Notes: generated by a model not told the origin, from the sequence alone. Numbered from the stretch's first letter, positions 8,830-17,625 are shown. The stretch is DNA of 41,105 bases from Prevotella sp. (GCA_017470055.1 JAFUFD010000105.1:1-41105), one strand, 5' to 3'. Numbers and translations are program-made.

Positions 8830-11030
8830 GGAAATTCATGTTATCCTTGTGTCTGTTAGGCTGTGGAGTAATTGCGGTCCAGGCACAGGTGTATCTTGAC
8901 CCGAAGGCTCCGATAGAGGAGCGAGTGAAGGATGCGTTGTCGAGAATGACCATCCATGAGAAGGTGCAGTTACTGCATGCGCAGAGTAAGTTCACGTCAG
9001 CAGGCGTGCCCCGCCTGGGTATCCGTCAGTTGAATATGGACGACGGTCCCCATGGTGTACGTGCTGAACTGGAGTGGAACTCGTGGTCACCAGCGAATTG
9101 GACGAATGACTCCGTGGTAGCATTCCCTTCGCTGACCTGTCTCGCCGCCACTTGGAATCCCGAGATGAGCAGGCTTTACGGGAAGGCGATCAGTGAGGAG
9201 TTTGCTTTCCGTGGTAAGGATATCCTGTTGGGACCTGGCTGTACCATTGCCCGTACCCCTTTGTGCGGTCGTAACTTCGAGTATACAGGAGAAGACCCCT
9301 ATCTTGCTGGCGAGATCGTCACTCCCTATATTCAGGCGGCTCAGGCAAATGGTGTTGCTTGTTGCCTGAAACATTTCTTCTTGAATAATCAGGAGATCAA
9401 CCGTTTTGGTGTGAATGTCAACGTCAGTGAGCGTGCCTTGCAGGAGATATACCTACCAGCCTTCCATAAGGCGGTGCTGCTCGGTGGTCTTTGGACAATC
9501 ATGGGCTCCTATAACCTTTGGCGAAATGTCCATTGCTGTCAGAATAACGACCTGTTGAATGGTATCTTGAAGAAGGAATGGGGTTTCGATGGGGCTGTCG
9601 TCAGTGACTGGGGCGGTGTGACCGATACCCGTCAGGCGGCCTTGGGCGGAATGGATATAGAGATGGGGTCTTATACTGATGGTTTTACGAAGGATAGTGA
9701 GTTCGGCTATAACGACTACTATCTTGCCGATAAGTTTGAGAATCTGATCAAACAGGGTGAGATTCCGATGTCCGTACTGGACGATAAGGCAACCCGTGTG
9801 CTGCGCACCATCTTCCGTACCTCGATGAATCCTCATAAGGTCATCGGTTCCCAGTGCTCGGAGGAGCATTATGCCATCTGCCAGCAGATTGCCGAGGAGG
9901 GTATTGTGCTGCTAAAGAATGCCAGTCAGAAGAGGCAAGAGGCGCTGTTGCCTATCAACGCCTCGAAATATCAGCGTATCTTAGTGGTGGGTGAGAATGC
10001 TACCCGTTCCCTGACGGAGGGTGGCGGCTCTTCGGAGTTGAAGACCCTCTACGATATCTCTCCATTAGAGGGATTGAAGTCCCTTTATGGCGACAAGGTG
10101 GATTATGCGCAGGGCTACTACTCAGGTCGTGCGATGTATGGCTATCAGGAACCGCTTGACCCTGTGAGACAAGACTCATTGAGGCAGGATGCGATTGCCA
10201 AGGCGAAGAATGCCGACCTTATCATATATATAGGTGGACTGAACAAGAATGCCAAGCAAGACTGTGAGTCGAACGATCGTGAGTCGTATGACCTCTCGTT
10301 CGGACAGAATGAGTTGATTAGTGCGTTGGCGAAGATACAGAAGAATATCGTGGTGGTGACCTTTGGCGGTAATGCCTATGCCACCCCATGGATCCAGCAA
10401 GTGCCTGCCTTGGTACACTGTTGGTACTTAGGCTCTATGTCAGGCACCGCCCTTGCCAATGTGCTGTCAGGAAAGGTGAACCCCAGCGGCAAGTTGCCTG
10501 TCACCTTCGCCAAGCGTTACGAGGACTATCCCTATGTGCAGTATGGTGAGAAGGCTTATCCTGGCATCAACAACCAGGTATACTATGACGAGGATATCTA
10601 TGTGGGCTATCGCCATTTCAACACCCGAAAGATAGAGCCGCAGTTTGCCTTCGGTCATGGTCTCTCCTATACCACCTTTAAGTATGGCACCCCTACGCTG
10701 AGTGACGATAAGATCTATCATGAGTTGGGCACTATCACGCTGACTATTCCCGTGACGAATACGGGTAAGGTGGCGGGTAAGGAGACCGTCCAACTCTATA
10801 TCAACGACGAGGAGAGTTCCGAGCCACGTCCCTTCAAGGAACTGAAGGCTTTCAAGAAGGTGGAACTGCAACCTGGTGAGACGAAGAACGTGACTTTCGA
10901 GATTACGGGTAATGACCTTTGCTTCTATAGTGAACAGGGTCGTTGGGTCGTGGAGTCAGGTAAGTTTACCGCCTATATCTGTTCCAGTGAGACGGATATC
11001 CGTGCAAAAGTATCATTTACTAAGATATAA
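8826..11030 (+). CDS. Exported GH3 beta-glucosidase or beta-xylosidase
   Basis: The 734-residue protein has a signal peptide (MRKFMLSLCLLGCGVIAVQAQ), the GH3 N-terminal barrel (RMTIHEKVQLL, MDDGPHGVR, CCLKHFF), and the nucleophile Asp261 in VVSDWGG. A second alpha/beta domain (EEGIVLLKN through SGKLPVTF) and a C-terminal fibronectin-III-like domain (TNTGKVAGKETVQLYI...) follow. GH3 enzymes remove single beta-linked glucose or xylose from the non-reducing end and retain configuration. In this operon the likely job is to trim glucose once side-chain xylose has been removed. The length fits the family. Translation is probably coupled to GH2 through the 4-base overlap, and GH31 starts 6 bases after its stop codon. 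Confidence 0.93.
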   Translation: MRKFMLSLCLLGCGVIAVQAQVYLDPKAPIEERVKDALSRMTIHEKVQLLHAQSKFTSAGVPRLGIRQLNMDDGPHGVRAELEWNSWSPANWTNDSVVAFPSLTCLAATWNPEMSRLYGKAISEEFAFRGKDILLGPGCTIARTPLCGRNFEYTGEDPYLAGEIVTPYIQAAQANGVACCLKHFFLNNQEINRFGVNVNVSERALQEIYLPAFHKAVLLGGLWTIMGSYNLWRNVHCCQNNDLLNGILKKEWGFDGAVVSDWGGVTDTRQAALGGMDIEMGSYTDGFTKDSEFGYNDYYLADKFENLIKQGEIPMSVLDDKATRVLRTIFRTSMNPHKVIGSQCSEEHYAICQQIAEEGIVLLKNASQKRQEALLPINASKYQRILVVGENATRSLTEGGGSSELKTLYDISPLEGLKSLYGDKVDYAQGYYSGRAMYGYQEPLDPVRQDSLRQDAIAKAKNADLIIYIGGLNKNAKQDCESNDRESYDLSFGQNELISALAKIQKNIVVVTFGGNAYATPWIQQVPALVHCWYLGSMSGTALANVLSGKVNPSGKLPVTFAKRYEDYPYVQYGEKAYPGINNQVYYDEDIYVGYRHFNTRKIEPQFAFGHGLSYTTFKYGTPTLSDDKIYHELGTITLTIPVTNTGKVAGKETVQLYINDEESSEPRPFKELKAFKKVELQPGETKNVTFEITGNDLCFYSEQGRWVVESGKFTAYICSSETDIRAKVSFTKI

Positions 11031-11036
11031 TATTTT

Positions 11037-13352
11037 ATGAAGAAAATCCTATATGCTATCTGCCTATTAGGCATCTCCCTGTCGGCAACGGCACAGTTAC
11101 GGACTTCTGCGGGAGTACAATACCTGCAGTGTATGCCCCAAGATCAGTCAGGCGATTTCTCTGACCTGAGTAATACCTATTTCCTTGCCGACTCACTCGC
11201 TTCCTTCGATGCGGCGAAAGGGGAGGGACTGGTGAACTGGAAGCGGTATCGGCTCTCACCTCGTCAGGCCTTCAACCTCAACGGCTACTGGCCTGTACGG
11301 ATGCAGACGCTCGACTTCCCCGATACCGAGTACAATAACGACCCTAACTTGTCGTTTAAGATTGACTTCGTCAGTCCCCGTTGCGTGCGAATCCGGATGG
11401 CAACGTCACCCATCGAGGCTCCCCGCCCTGACAGCGAGAGCCTGATGCTCGCCGGTCCTGTGCCCTCGTCGTCGGCATGGCGTATGGTGAGCGATGGTAA
11501 TACCATCGCATACAGGACAGACTATGGGACGGTGGAGATACAGAAATACCCTTGGCGTATCGTGCTGAAGGACAAGAACGGCAAAGTGATGACGCAGACC
11601 CGTCATATCATCGATAATGACTCCTCGCAGGTGAAACTCCTTCCTTTCTCCTTTATCAAGCGTGGTGCCGACAACTCCCGCAGCATCAACCCCGTGCTGA
11701 CGATAGCCCCGGGCGAGCGTATCTATGGCTGTGGTGAGTCATTCGGTGCCTTGAACAAGGTGGGACAGAAGGTACAAATCATGGTGACCGACCCGCAGGG
11801 ACCAGAGACCGACGGGCAGTACAAGCCCGTTCCGTTCTTCTTCTCCAACCGTGGCTATGGCGTCTTCATGCATACCTCCGCCCCTGTCACCGCCGATTTC
11901 GGTGCCTCATATATCGGTGCTGACCGTCTGTTTTTGGCGGATGAGCAGATGGACTTCTTCGTGTTCTTCGGTGAACCGAAGGATATCCTCAATGAGTACA
12001 CCAATATCACGGGTAAGTCACCGATGCTCCCCTTGTGGACCTTCGGTACGTGGATGAGTCGTATCACCTATTTCTCTCAGGAGGAGGGGCTGGAGATTGC
12101 CAAGCAACTCCGTCAGCATAAGATACCCTCCGATGTCATCCATTTCGATACGGGTTGGTTTGGGGTCGACTGGCAGTGTGACTATGAGTTTGCCAAGGAC
12201 CGCTTCAAGAATCCCAAGGCGATGCTCGACCAACTGAAGAAAGACGGTTTCCATACCTGTCTCTGGCAGTTGCCGTACTTCACACCCAAGAACCGCTTTT
12301 TCCGTGAGATCGTGGATGGTGGCATGGCGGTGACGAATGCGGCAGGCAGTCTGCCCTATGAGGATGCCGTGCTCGACTTCTCGAACCCTAAGACCGTTAA
12401 CTGGTATCAGTCGAAGATAGAGGGGTTGATGCGCTTAGGTGTCAGCACCATCAAGTGTGACTTCGGTGAGGCGGCCCCTTATGATGGTTTCTACTTTAGC
12501 GGTCGTGGCGGCAAGTATGAGCACAACCTCTATCCTCTGCGTTATAACAAGGCATTGTGGGAACAGGTAGAGCGTTCCCATCCTGGCGAGGGTGTCATCT
12601 GGGCACGCTCCGCTTGGGCTGGTTCCCAGCGTTACGCACTCCATTGGGGTGGTGACGCCGCTACGACGAATACAGGTATGCTGGGTGACCTGCGTGGCGG
12701 TCTCTCCTTCGGACTGAGCGGCTTCTCTTTCTGGAGCCATGACATGGGTGGTTTCGTGACAGCCTCACCCGAGGATATCTATCGTCGCTGGCTGCCCTTC
12801 GGCTTCCTGTCGAGTCATACCCGTGCCCATGGAGCGCCTCCTACAGAGCCGTGGTTGATCAGTGAGAGTTTCACAAAGGCTTTCCGTCAGTCGGCGGAGA
12901 TGAAATACAGACTCATGCCGTATGTCTATGCACAGGCTAAGGACTGCTCGGAGCGTGGACTGCCCATGGTACGCGCTTTGTTGGTGGAGTTCCCCGACGA
13001 CCCGGGTGCCTGGCTCGTAGAGGATGAGTATATGTTCGGCTCCCAGATCCTCGTGGCTCCCTTGTTGGAGAGTGGCGACAGCCGTACCGTCTATTTGCCT
13101 CGTGGTAAGTGGATCGACTATCAGAGCGGTCAAGTGTATGACGGTGGCTACCAGACCATCAAGGTAGGTGAGATACCTTGTGTCATCCTGGTGCGTGACG
13201 GTTCGTTGATACCCCATGCGCCCCTTGCCCAGCGTACCGACCAGATACAGTGGGACAAGGTGGAGTTAAAGGCTTATAAGGCGGCTGCCACAAAGTGCAC
13301 TGGTCTGCTTTTCAAGCCAGGTGATGCCGCCATTCAGAAGATAGAGCAATAA
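11037..13352 (+). CDS. Exported GH31 alpha-xylosidase-like enzyme
   Basis: The 771-residue protein has a signal peptide (MKKILYAICLLGISLSATAQ), an N-terminal beta-sandwich, and the GH31 barrel. The nucleophile is Asp475 in KCDFGEAAP and the acid/base is Asp540 in HWGGDAAT. The KxDFGE form and ARSAWAGSQRYALHWGGD resemble E. coli YicI-type alpha-xylosidases more than alpha-glucosidases, which usually show DMNE at the nucleophile. It would remove alpha-1,6-xylose from the non-reducing end of xyloglucan oligosaccharides, alternating with the GH3 enzyme. It sits in the middle of a gap-free operon (6 and 7 bases to its neighbours). Alpha-glucosidase activity cannot be excluded by eye. Confidence 0.87.
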   Translation: MKKILYAICLLGISLSATAQLRTSAGVQYLQCMPQDQSGDFSDLSNTYFLADSLASFDAAKGEGLVNWKRYRLSPRQAFNLNGYWPVRMQTLDFPDTEYNNDPNLSFKIDFVSPRCVRIRMATSPIEAPRPDSESLMLAGPVPSSSAWRMVSDGNTIAYRTDYGTVEIQKYPWRIVLKDKNGKVMTQTRHIIDNDSSQVKLLPFSFIKRGADNSRSINPVLTIAPGERIYGCGESFGALNKVGQKVQIMVTDPQGPETDGQYKPVPFFFSNRGYGVFMHTSAPVTADFGASYIGADRLFLADEQMDFFVFFGEPKDILNEYTNITGKSPMLPLWTFGTWMSRITYFSQEEGLEIAKQLRQHKIPSDVIHFDTGWFGVDWQCDYEFAKDRFKNPKAMLDQLKKDGFHTCLWQLPYFTPKNRFFREIVDGGMAVTNAAGSLPYEDAVLDFSNPKTVNWYQSKIEGLMRLGVSTIKCDFGEAAPYDGFYFSGRGGKYEHNLYPLRYNKALWEQVERSHPGEGVIWARSAWAGSQRYALHWGGDAATTNTGMLGDLRGGLSFGLSGFSFWSHDMGGFVTASPEDIYRRWLPFGFLSSHTRAHGAPPTEPWLISESFTKAFRQSAEMKYRLMPYVYAQAKDCSERGLPMVRALLVEFPDDPGAWLVEDEYMFGSQILVAPLLESGDSRTVYLPRGKWIDYQSGQVYDGGYQTIKVGEIPCVILVRDGSLIPHAPLAQRTDQIQWDKVELKAYKAAATKCTGLLFKPGDAAIQKIEQ

Positions 13353-13359
13353 CGACGAT

Positions 13360-15228
13360 ATGAGAAAACAGTTAATCATCCTCCTTACCTTATTCATGAC
13401 GGTCTCTGTCTACGGTGCTGACGATGCGCTGAAAATGGAGAGCAAGCGGCGTATTGACCATATCTGCGACCTGTATAACTATGACAAGAACGATTCTCTC
13501 ATCCTACAGGCTCCTATCGACCTTGCCTTTCATAAGGAGCATGGTTTCTGGGAGCATTATTATGAGACATGGCTGCACTTGGTGAACACGTATGTGTTTA
13601 GTGGAAAGGTAAACACGGCACTGCAGGAGGTCAAACTGATGCATAAGGACGCTACGGAGCGTAAAGACAAATACGGACTCGCCCTTGCCAATTATGCGAT
13701 GGGTAATGCCTATATCAATATGGGATATTTGGAGGAGTCGGTCAGATGTTATCGGCAGAGCCTGAGTCTCATCCAGTCGATCAAACTCCTGCCCACCACA
13801 GTCAATGATATTTTCTCATATTATTGTGATGCCCTCAATGGGCAGAGGAATTTCGAGGAGATGCGGAAAGTCACGGCACAGTGGAAGGCGTATCTTGAGG
13901 AGCATATGGACAGTGAGCGTGAGGCGAACAGGAAAAGCAATAATGTGTGGTGGGCATACTATTACATCGCCTGTGCCCAGCAGCATTTAGGACTTGACCA
14001 ACTCGACAGTGCCGCCCAGGATCTTGACGAGGTGGAGAAACGAGCGGAGGGCAGTGGCGCCTTTATCCCGATGAGCGTTCTCTTCTACCGTGCCCAACTC
14101 TGTCTGCAGCGCAAGGAGTACCAGAAGGCTTTTGAGTACAACGACCGCCGTTACCATGATAGTCAGTCGGTTGACGATAAGTCATCCTTGGTACTGATTT
14201 ACGAGCAACGGGCGGCGATACTGAACGGTCTTGGGCGTAATGAGGAGGCGGTTGAGATGTATAAGAGCCTGTATGATTTGCAGGACTCCATCTATAAGAA
14301 GGACGCGCGCACACAGATCAATGAACTAAGCACCCTCTTCCATGTCAATGAGTTGGAACTGGAGCAGCAGTTGGCGCATAGCAGGAATGTAATGATGACC
14401 GCCATCGTGATAGCCCTCGCCCTTGCCTTGCTCGTCGGCTACTGGTATTGGATGAATCGCAGGCTGAAGAGAAAGAATGCGGAACTTGCCGAGATGAGTC
14501 GCCAATTAACCGAGAAGAACGAGGAACTGACCATTGCCCTCGACCATGCGGGAGAGTCCGATCGTATGAAGAGCAATTTCATCAAGAATATCAGTCATGA
14601 GATCCGTACACCACTGAATATCCTGTCAGGCTTCTCCCAGATGATGGCAATGCCTGATGCGGATCTTCCCGATGAAGTGCGGCGGGATGCGAGTCTGAAG
14701 ATTCAGGAGAACACCAACCGTATCACGACCCTCATCAACCAGTTGCTTGCCCTCTCAGAGACCAACAGCCGTACCCATATCGAGCGGTCTGATGACGTGC
14801 CTGTCAACCAGTTATGCGTCAATGCCGTCACGATGAGTGCTATTGCCGATAAGCCTTATCACTTTGATCTTGTCACGGAGATACCTGACGACCTGATGAT
14901 TCGGACCTCTATGCAATATGCGACATCGGCTCTCGTCCATCTGTTGAAGAATGCGATGAAGTTCACCCCGTCAGGTGGTACGATTCGCCTGCATTGTGTG
15001 GTGGAGGATGGCTTCGTGAAGATGGCTGTGGAGGACACAGGTTGTGGCGTTCCTGCGGACAAGGCGGAGGATATCTTCAGGGAGTTCGTCCAACTCGACG
15101 AGTTCAAGGACGGCGTGGGTATCGGTCTTCCTCTGAGTCGTAATGTGGCAAGGCGACTGGGAGGTGATGTCGTCCTTGATACCAGTTACACTGAGGGAGC
15201 AAGGTTTATCCTCACATTACCAGTATAG
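13360..15228 (+). CDS. TPR-type membrane sensor histidine kinase, last gene of the glycosidase operon
   Basis: The 622-residue protein has a signal peptide (MRKQLIILLTLFMTVSVYGA) and about 320 residues of TPR-like helices (for example YGLALANYAMGNAYINMGYLEE and RAAILNGLGRNEEAVEMYKSL in pieces). One membrane segment lies at about 343-367, then a short coiled coil (LKRKNAELAEMSRQLTEKN). The HisKA domain has His413 in NISHEIRTPLN and the ATPase domain has VEDTGCGVP (from about 557) and GVGIGLPLS. Architecture matches the kinase that opens the operon, but the sensor differs in sequence, so these may be old paralogues with different inputs. No response regulator gene follows. Only 2 bases separate its stop codon from the end of the convergent gene. 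Confidence 0.85.
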   Translation: MRKQLIILLTLFMTVSVYGADDALKMESKRRIDHICDLYNYDKNDSLILQAPIDLAFHKEHGFWEHYYETWLHLVNTYVFSGKVNTALQEVKLMHKDATERKDKYGLALANYAMGNAYINMGYLEESVRCYRQSLSLIQSIKLLPTTVNDIFSYYCDALNGQRNFEEMRKVTAQWKAYLEEHMDSEREANRKSNNVWWAYYYIACAQQHLGLDQLDSAAQDLDEVEKRAEGSGAFIPMSVLFYRAQLCLQRKEYQKAFEYNDRRYHDSQSVDDKSSLVLIYEQRAAILNGLGRNEEAVEMYKSLYDLQDSIYKKDARTQINELSTLFHVNELELEQQLAHSRNVMMTAIVIALALALLVGYWYWMNRRLKRKNAELAEMSRQLTEKNEELTIALDHAGESDRMKSNFIKNISHEIRTPLNILSGFSQMMAMPDADLPDEVRRDASLKIQENTNRITTLINQLLALSETNSRTHIERSDDVPVNQLCVNAVTMSAIADKPYHFDLVTEIPDDLMIRTSMQYATSALVHLLKNAMKFTPSGGTIRLHCVVEDGFVKMAVEDTGCGVPADKAEDIFREFVQLDEFKDGVGIGLPLSRNVARRLGGDVVLDTSYTEGARFILTLPV

Positions 15229-15230
15229 GA

Positions 15231-15962
15231 TTATTTGTATTTGCGGATTCTCACGTCGATGCCACTGCCCGCTAACAGCATCGTCACCTTGCGGATGGGC
15301 GTGTCGCTATAGTGGTAGGGGAACAGCACCTTCGGCTTGATGGTCCTTGCCGCCCTCGCCAGTTGCTCTGGTGTCATCGTATAGGGCTGGTTACAAGGCA
15401 GGAAGGCGATGTCGATATCTTGCAGGTCAGCCATCTCAGGAATGTCCTCCGTATCACCAGCGACATAGATGCGCAGGTCCTCGATGGTCAGCACATAGCC
15501 GTTGTCACGCCCCTTGGGGTGGAACTTCAGGTTGGCGGGAGTGGTGTTATAGGCAGGCACAGCCTCCACCGTGATATTGTCGCAGACCTCCGCCTTGTCG
15601 CCATTCGCCATCACATAGCCGCTTCCCCATTGGGTGTATACGTTATGGTTGGTGTAGATGACGGTATAGTTTCTGCGCAACTCCGTCAGTGCCATCGAGT
15701 CGAAATGGTCGAAATGCTCGTGGGTCACAAAGATATAGTCTGCCTTGGGCCATGTGGTGAAGTCCGTCTGGGGCTCCAGTCGGGTTACGGGATCGAAGTA
15801 GATGACCTTTCCGTCATACTCCATCATGATACTGGCATGCTTGATGCAAGTGATTGTCACCGTCTTGCCTGATGCTGTCGTGAACACATCAGTCTCTCCC
15901 CTTTGTGCCATGCATCCGAGGGCAACGCAGAGGGTCAGTAATATAATACTTAGTCTTCTCAT
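15231..15962 (-). CDS. Exported metallo-beta-lactamase-fold hydrolase
   Basis: The 243-residue protein has a hydrophobic N-terminal signal (MRRLSIILLTLCVALGCMAQ) and the metal-binding motif THEHFDHF (HxHxDH). Later metal-ligand candidates are Asp in VAGDTED and His in FPYHYSD. The compact domain resembles UlaG/UPF0173-type hydrolases, most of which are cytosolic, so export to the periplasm is notable. Substrate unknown. The gene faces the glycosidase operon and ends 2 bases from its last stop codon, with no room for a terminator, so transcripts from both sides may overlap. A weak promoter lies upstream. Confidence 0.83.
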   Translation of the reverse strand: MRRLSIILLTLCVALGCMAQRGETDVFTTASGKTVTITCIKHASIMMEYDGKVIYFDPVTRLEPQTDFTTWPKADYIFVTHEHFDHFDSMALTELRRNYTVIYTNHNVYTQWGSGYVMANGDKAEVCDNITVEAVPAYNTTPANLKFHPKGRDNGYVLTIEDLRIYVAGDTEDIPEMADLQDIDIAFLPCNQPYTMTPEQLARAARTIKPKVLFPYHYSDTPIRKVTMLLAGSGIDVRIRKYK

Positions 15963-15989
15963 TTGTTATTCTATTTGGTTAATTGCTGG

Positions 15990-16020
15990 CGAAGTTACGT
16001 ATTTTTGTTTAAACGACCAA
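15990..16020 (-). promoter_or_regulatory. Weak promoter of the metallo-hydrolase gene
   Basis: On the minus strand TTGG (16020-16017), 19-base spacer, TAACTTCG (15997-15990). Each box departs from consensus by one base. The ATG is 27 bases downstream. Confidence 0.45.
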
Positions 16021-16078
16021 GCATTTTGCTCATTTTGTACAGGAAGAGATGAGTAAAGGGCCATTAAATATGAATCAC

Positions 16079-16090
16079 GTAAACGTTTAA
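16079..16090. promoter_or_regulatory. Operator-like palindrome, copy 1
   Basis: GTAAACGTTTAA, a 10-bp palindrome TAAACGTTTA with central CG, the layout of LacI/GalR-family operators. Its centre lies 51.5 bases before the first base of the -7 box at 16136. Confidence 0.55.
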
Positions 16091-16135
16091 GTGGAATCGT
16101 CAGGGGAAAATGCATGGGGAACGAAAGATTCTTCG

Positions 16136-16143
16136 TACCTTTG
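16136..16143 (+). promoter_or_regulatory. -7 box before the decayed secreted-protein gene
   Basis: TACCTTTG in the context CGTACCTTTG. No good TTTG -33 box lies 19-20 bases upstream, which would fit a promoter that depends on an activator bound at the upstream palindrome. Confidence 0.5.
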
Positions 16144-16200
16144 TCCAGTGAAATTTGGTGTATGTGCCTTTGTGCTTGGAATAATAATTACTAAAAACTA

Positions 16201-16691
16201 ATGAATATGAAGAAACTCTTATTGATTTGTGGAATGTTCCTGCTGTCGCTGGGGGCGATGGCAGAGGGAACAGAGCCAGAGAAGATTAATGCTACGGAAC
16301 TCTCCAGCATTACCTTCGAGGGCGACAGAGTTTGATGCTTATGTTGCAGAAACCCGTAACGAGACAGTACCTAGCACATATAAGTCTGTAGTAGGCTCTT
16401 ATACTTATAATAACTTCGATACAGATGCATCCTTGATGTTCTCCTACGAACCTGATGCCGCTGAGGATATTCCTGGTATAGTAACAGGCTACTATAGTCT
16501 TGGCAACAGCAAAGAATGGTAGGGATATGAAACTGAATGGTACCGCGACAACAGTTAGCGGCACGGAGAATACCGAAGGAAAGTATTATGAGATGCAGCC
16601 TATCGCAGTGACGGCTAATACAACATATACGATTACAAAAGGAACTGCGGAGAGCATCGTCATGCTGATCATACTGGAGCCAGTGGAATAG
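16201..16691 (+). pseudogene. Decayed gene for a small secreted protein
   Basis: Frame 1 opens with MNMKKLLLICGMFLLSLGAM, a clear signal peptide, and stops at 16333. Protein-like sequence then continues in frame 2 from 16328 (EFDAYVAETRN ... TGYYSLGNS) to a stop at 16520, and in frame 3 from about 16510 (EWRDMKLNG or NGRDMKLNG ... YTITKGTAESIVMLIILEPVE) to 16691. Two frameshifts are therefore needed to read about 160 residues. The C-terminal part (NTTYTITKG, then hydrophobic strands) looks like a beta-sandwich module of the kind attached to extracellular polysaccharide enzymes in Prevotella, but I cannot name the family. A promoter box and an operator-like palindrome precede it. It may be the remnant of a larger secreted enzyme, or a case of sequencing error. 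Confidence 0.65.
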
Positions 16692-16698
16692 ACTTTAT

Positions 16699-16710
16699 GT
16701 AAACGTTTAC
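16699..16710. promoter_or_regulatory. Operator-like palindrome, copy 2
   Basis: GTAAACGTTTAC, a perfect 12-bp palindrome. Its centre is 51.5 bases before the -7 box at 16756, exactly the spacing of copy 1. Confidence 0.6.
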
Positions 16711-16755
16711 GTTAAATATTTGGCGTAAACTGTTGGTAGGGAATGTAAAGTTTCG

Positions 16756-16763
16756 TATCTTTG
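16756..16763 (+). promoter_or_regulatory. -7 box of the second operator/promoter module
   Basis: TATCTTTG in TTTCGTATCTTTG. There is no good -33 box. The expected transcript starts near 16770 and meets a strong hairpin at 16820, before trmO. Confidence 0.55.
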
Positions 16764-16819
16764 CCAAAGGTTAGGAACAAATTCACGAAAACAATACAAC
16801 TACTAATTCAAATCAAGAA

Positions 16820-16854
16820 AGGAGCCGTGCGAGATGCATGGCTCCTCCTGTTTT
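16820..16854 (+). terminator. Intrinsic terminator or attenuator ahead of trmO
   Basis: An 11-bp stem (16820-16830 with 16836-16846, AGGAGCC at the base, one G-T pair) has a 5-base loop. CCTGTTTT follows. It lies between the promoter box at 16756 and the trmO ATG at 16870, with no open frame between them. It could end a short orphan RNA of about 80 bases or attenuate trmO. Confidence 0.65.
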
Positions 16855-16869
16855 AAAAAGTGAAGTGAA

Positions 16870-17532
16870 ATGAACATAGAACCTATCGCATATTTCCACG
16901 CTCCGTTCACGTCGAAGTTTGGCGTGCCACGCCAGAGCGGCATCATAGAAGACCTTCCAGGTACTATCCTGTTCACCAAGGAATATTCGCAACCAGAGGC
17001 ATTGCGTGGTCTGGAGGCATACGACTATCTGTGGATGATATGGGGCTTCTCGGAGAATGAGACGGCAGAGAAACATGCTACTGTCCGCCCTCCTCTGTTG
17101 GGGGGTAACGAACGGGTAGGGGTGTGGGCGACCCGCTCCCCCTTCCGTCCCAATAACCTTGGACTTTCCTCTGTCCGTATTCTCGCTGTCCATCCGGAGA
17201 TTCCAAGCATTGAGGTGCTGGGGGCTGATTTGATGGATGGAACACCTGTCTACGACGTGAAACCCTATCTGCCTTATGTTGACAGTCATGCCGAGGCACG
17301 AGGCGGTTTTACGGATCACCATCAGTGGCAGTGTCTGCAAGTGGTGATTCCTGCGTACCTACGTCCTTTTTATACAGATCGGCAGTGGAAGGTGATTGAG
17401 GAGACGCTCTCCTTGGACCCCCGTCCACATTACCATCATGACCCTCAGCGGGTGTATGTCATGCCCTTCGCAGAGAAGGAGATCAGTTTTGTCGTGGCAG
17501 ACGGTGTCTTGACAATTGTAAAGATTGTGTAG
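16870..17532 (+). CDS. trmO: tRNA (N6-threonylcarbamoyladenosine37-N6)-methyltransferase TrmO
   Basis: The 220-residue protein opens with MNIEPIAYFHAPFTSKFGVPRQSGI and contains the hallmark ATRSPFRPNNLGLS and GADLMDGTPVYDVKPYLPYVD of the TrmO (YaeB/TsaA) family. E. coli TrmO uses AdoMet to add a methyl group to t6A37 of threonine tRNA, forming m6t6A, in the cytosol. A C-terminal extension of about 80 residues follows the beta-barrel domain, as in other full-length TrmO proteins. I see no promoter between the upstream hairpin and the ATG, so expression may depend on read-through of that hairpin. Confidence 0.95.
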   Translation: MNIEPIAYFHAPFTSKFGVPRQSGIIEDLPGTILFTKEYSQPEALRGLEAYDYLWMIWGFSENETAEKHATVRPPLLGGNERVGVWATRSPFRPNNLGLSSVRILAVHPEIPSIEVLGADLMDGTPVYDVKPYLPYVDSHAEARGGFTDHHQWQCLQVVIPAYLRPFYTDRQWKVIEETLSLDPRPHYHHDPQRVYVMPFAEKEISFVVADGVLTIVKIV

Positions 17533-17558
17533 TATTCCTATCAAAAACTAAGGAAAAA

Positions 17559-17590
17559 TTTGGATTGTTGAAGAATAATCTATATATTTG
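17559..17590 (+). promoter_or_regulatory. Promoter of the kinase-like gene
   Basis: TTTG (17559-17562), 20-base spacer, TATATTTG (17583-17590). The ATG is 35 bases downstream. Confidence 0.7.
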
Positions 17591-17625
17591 CAAGCATAAC
17601 TGGCATAAGTGGTGGAGAATTAAAT

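Noticed and set aside
15312-15872. 186-residue plus-strand frame
   Set aside because: Antisense to the metallo-hydrolase gene with its intact HxHxDH motif and signal peptide.
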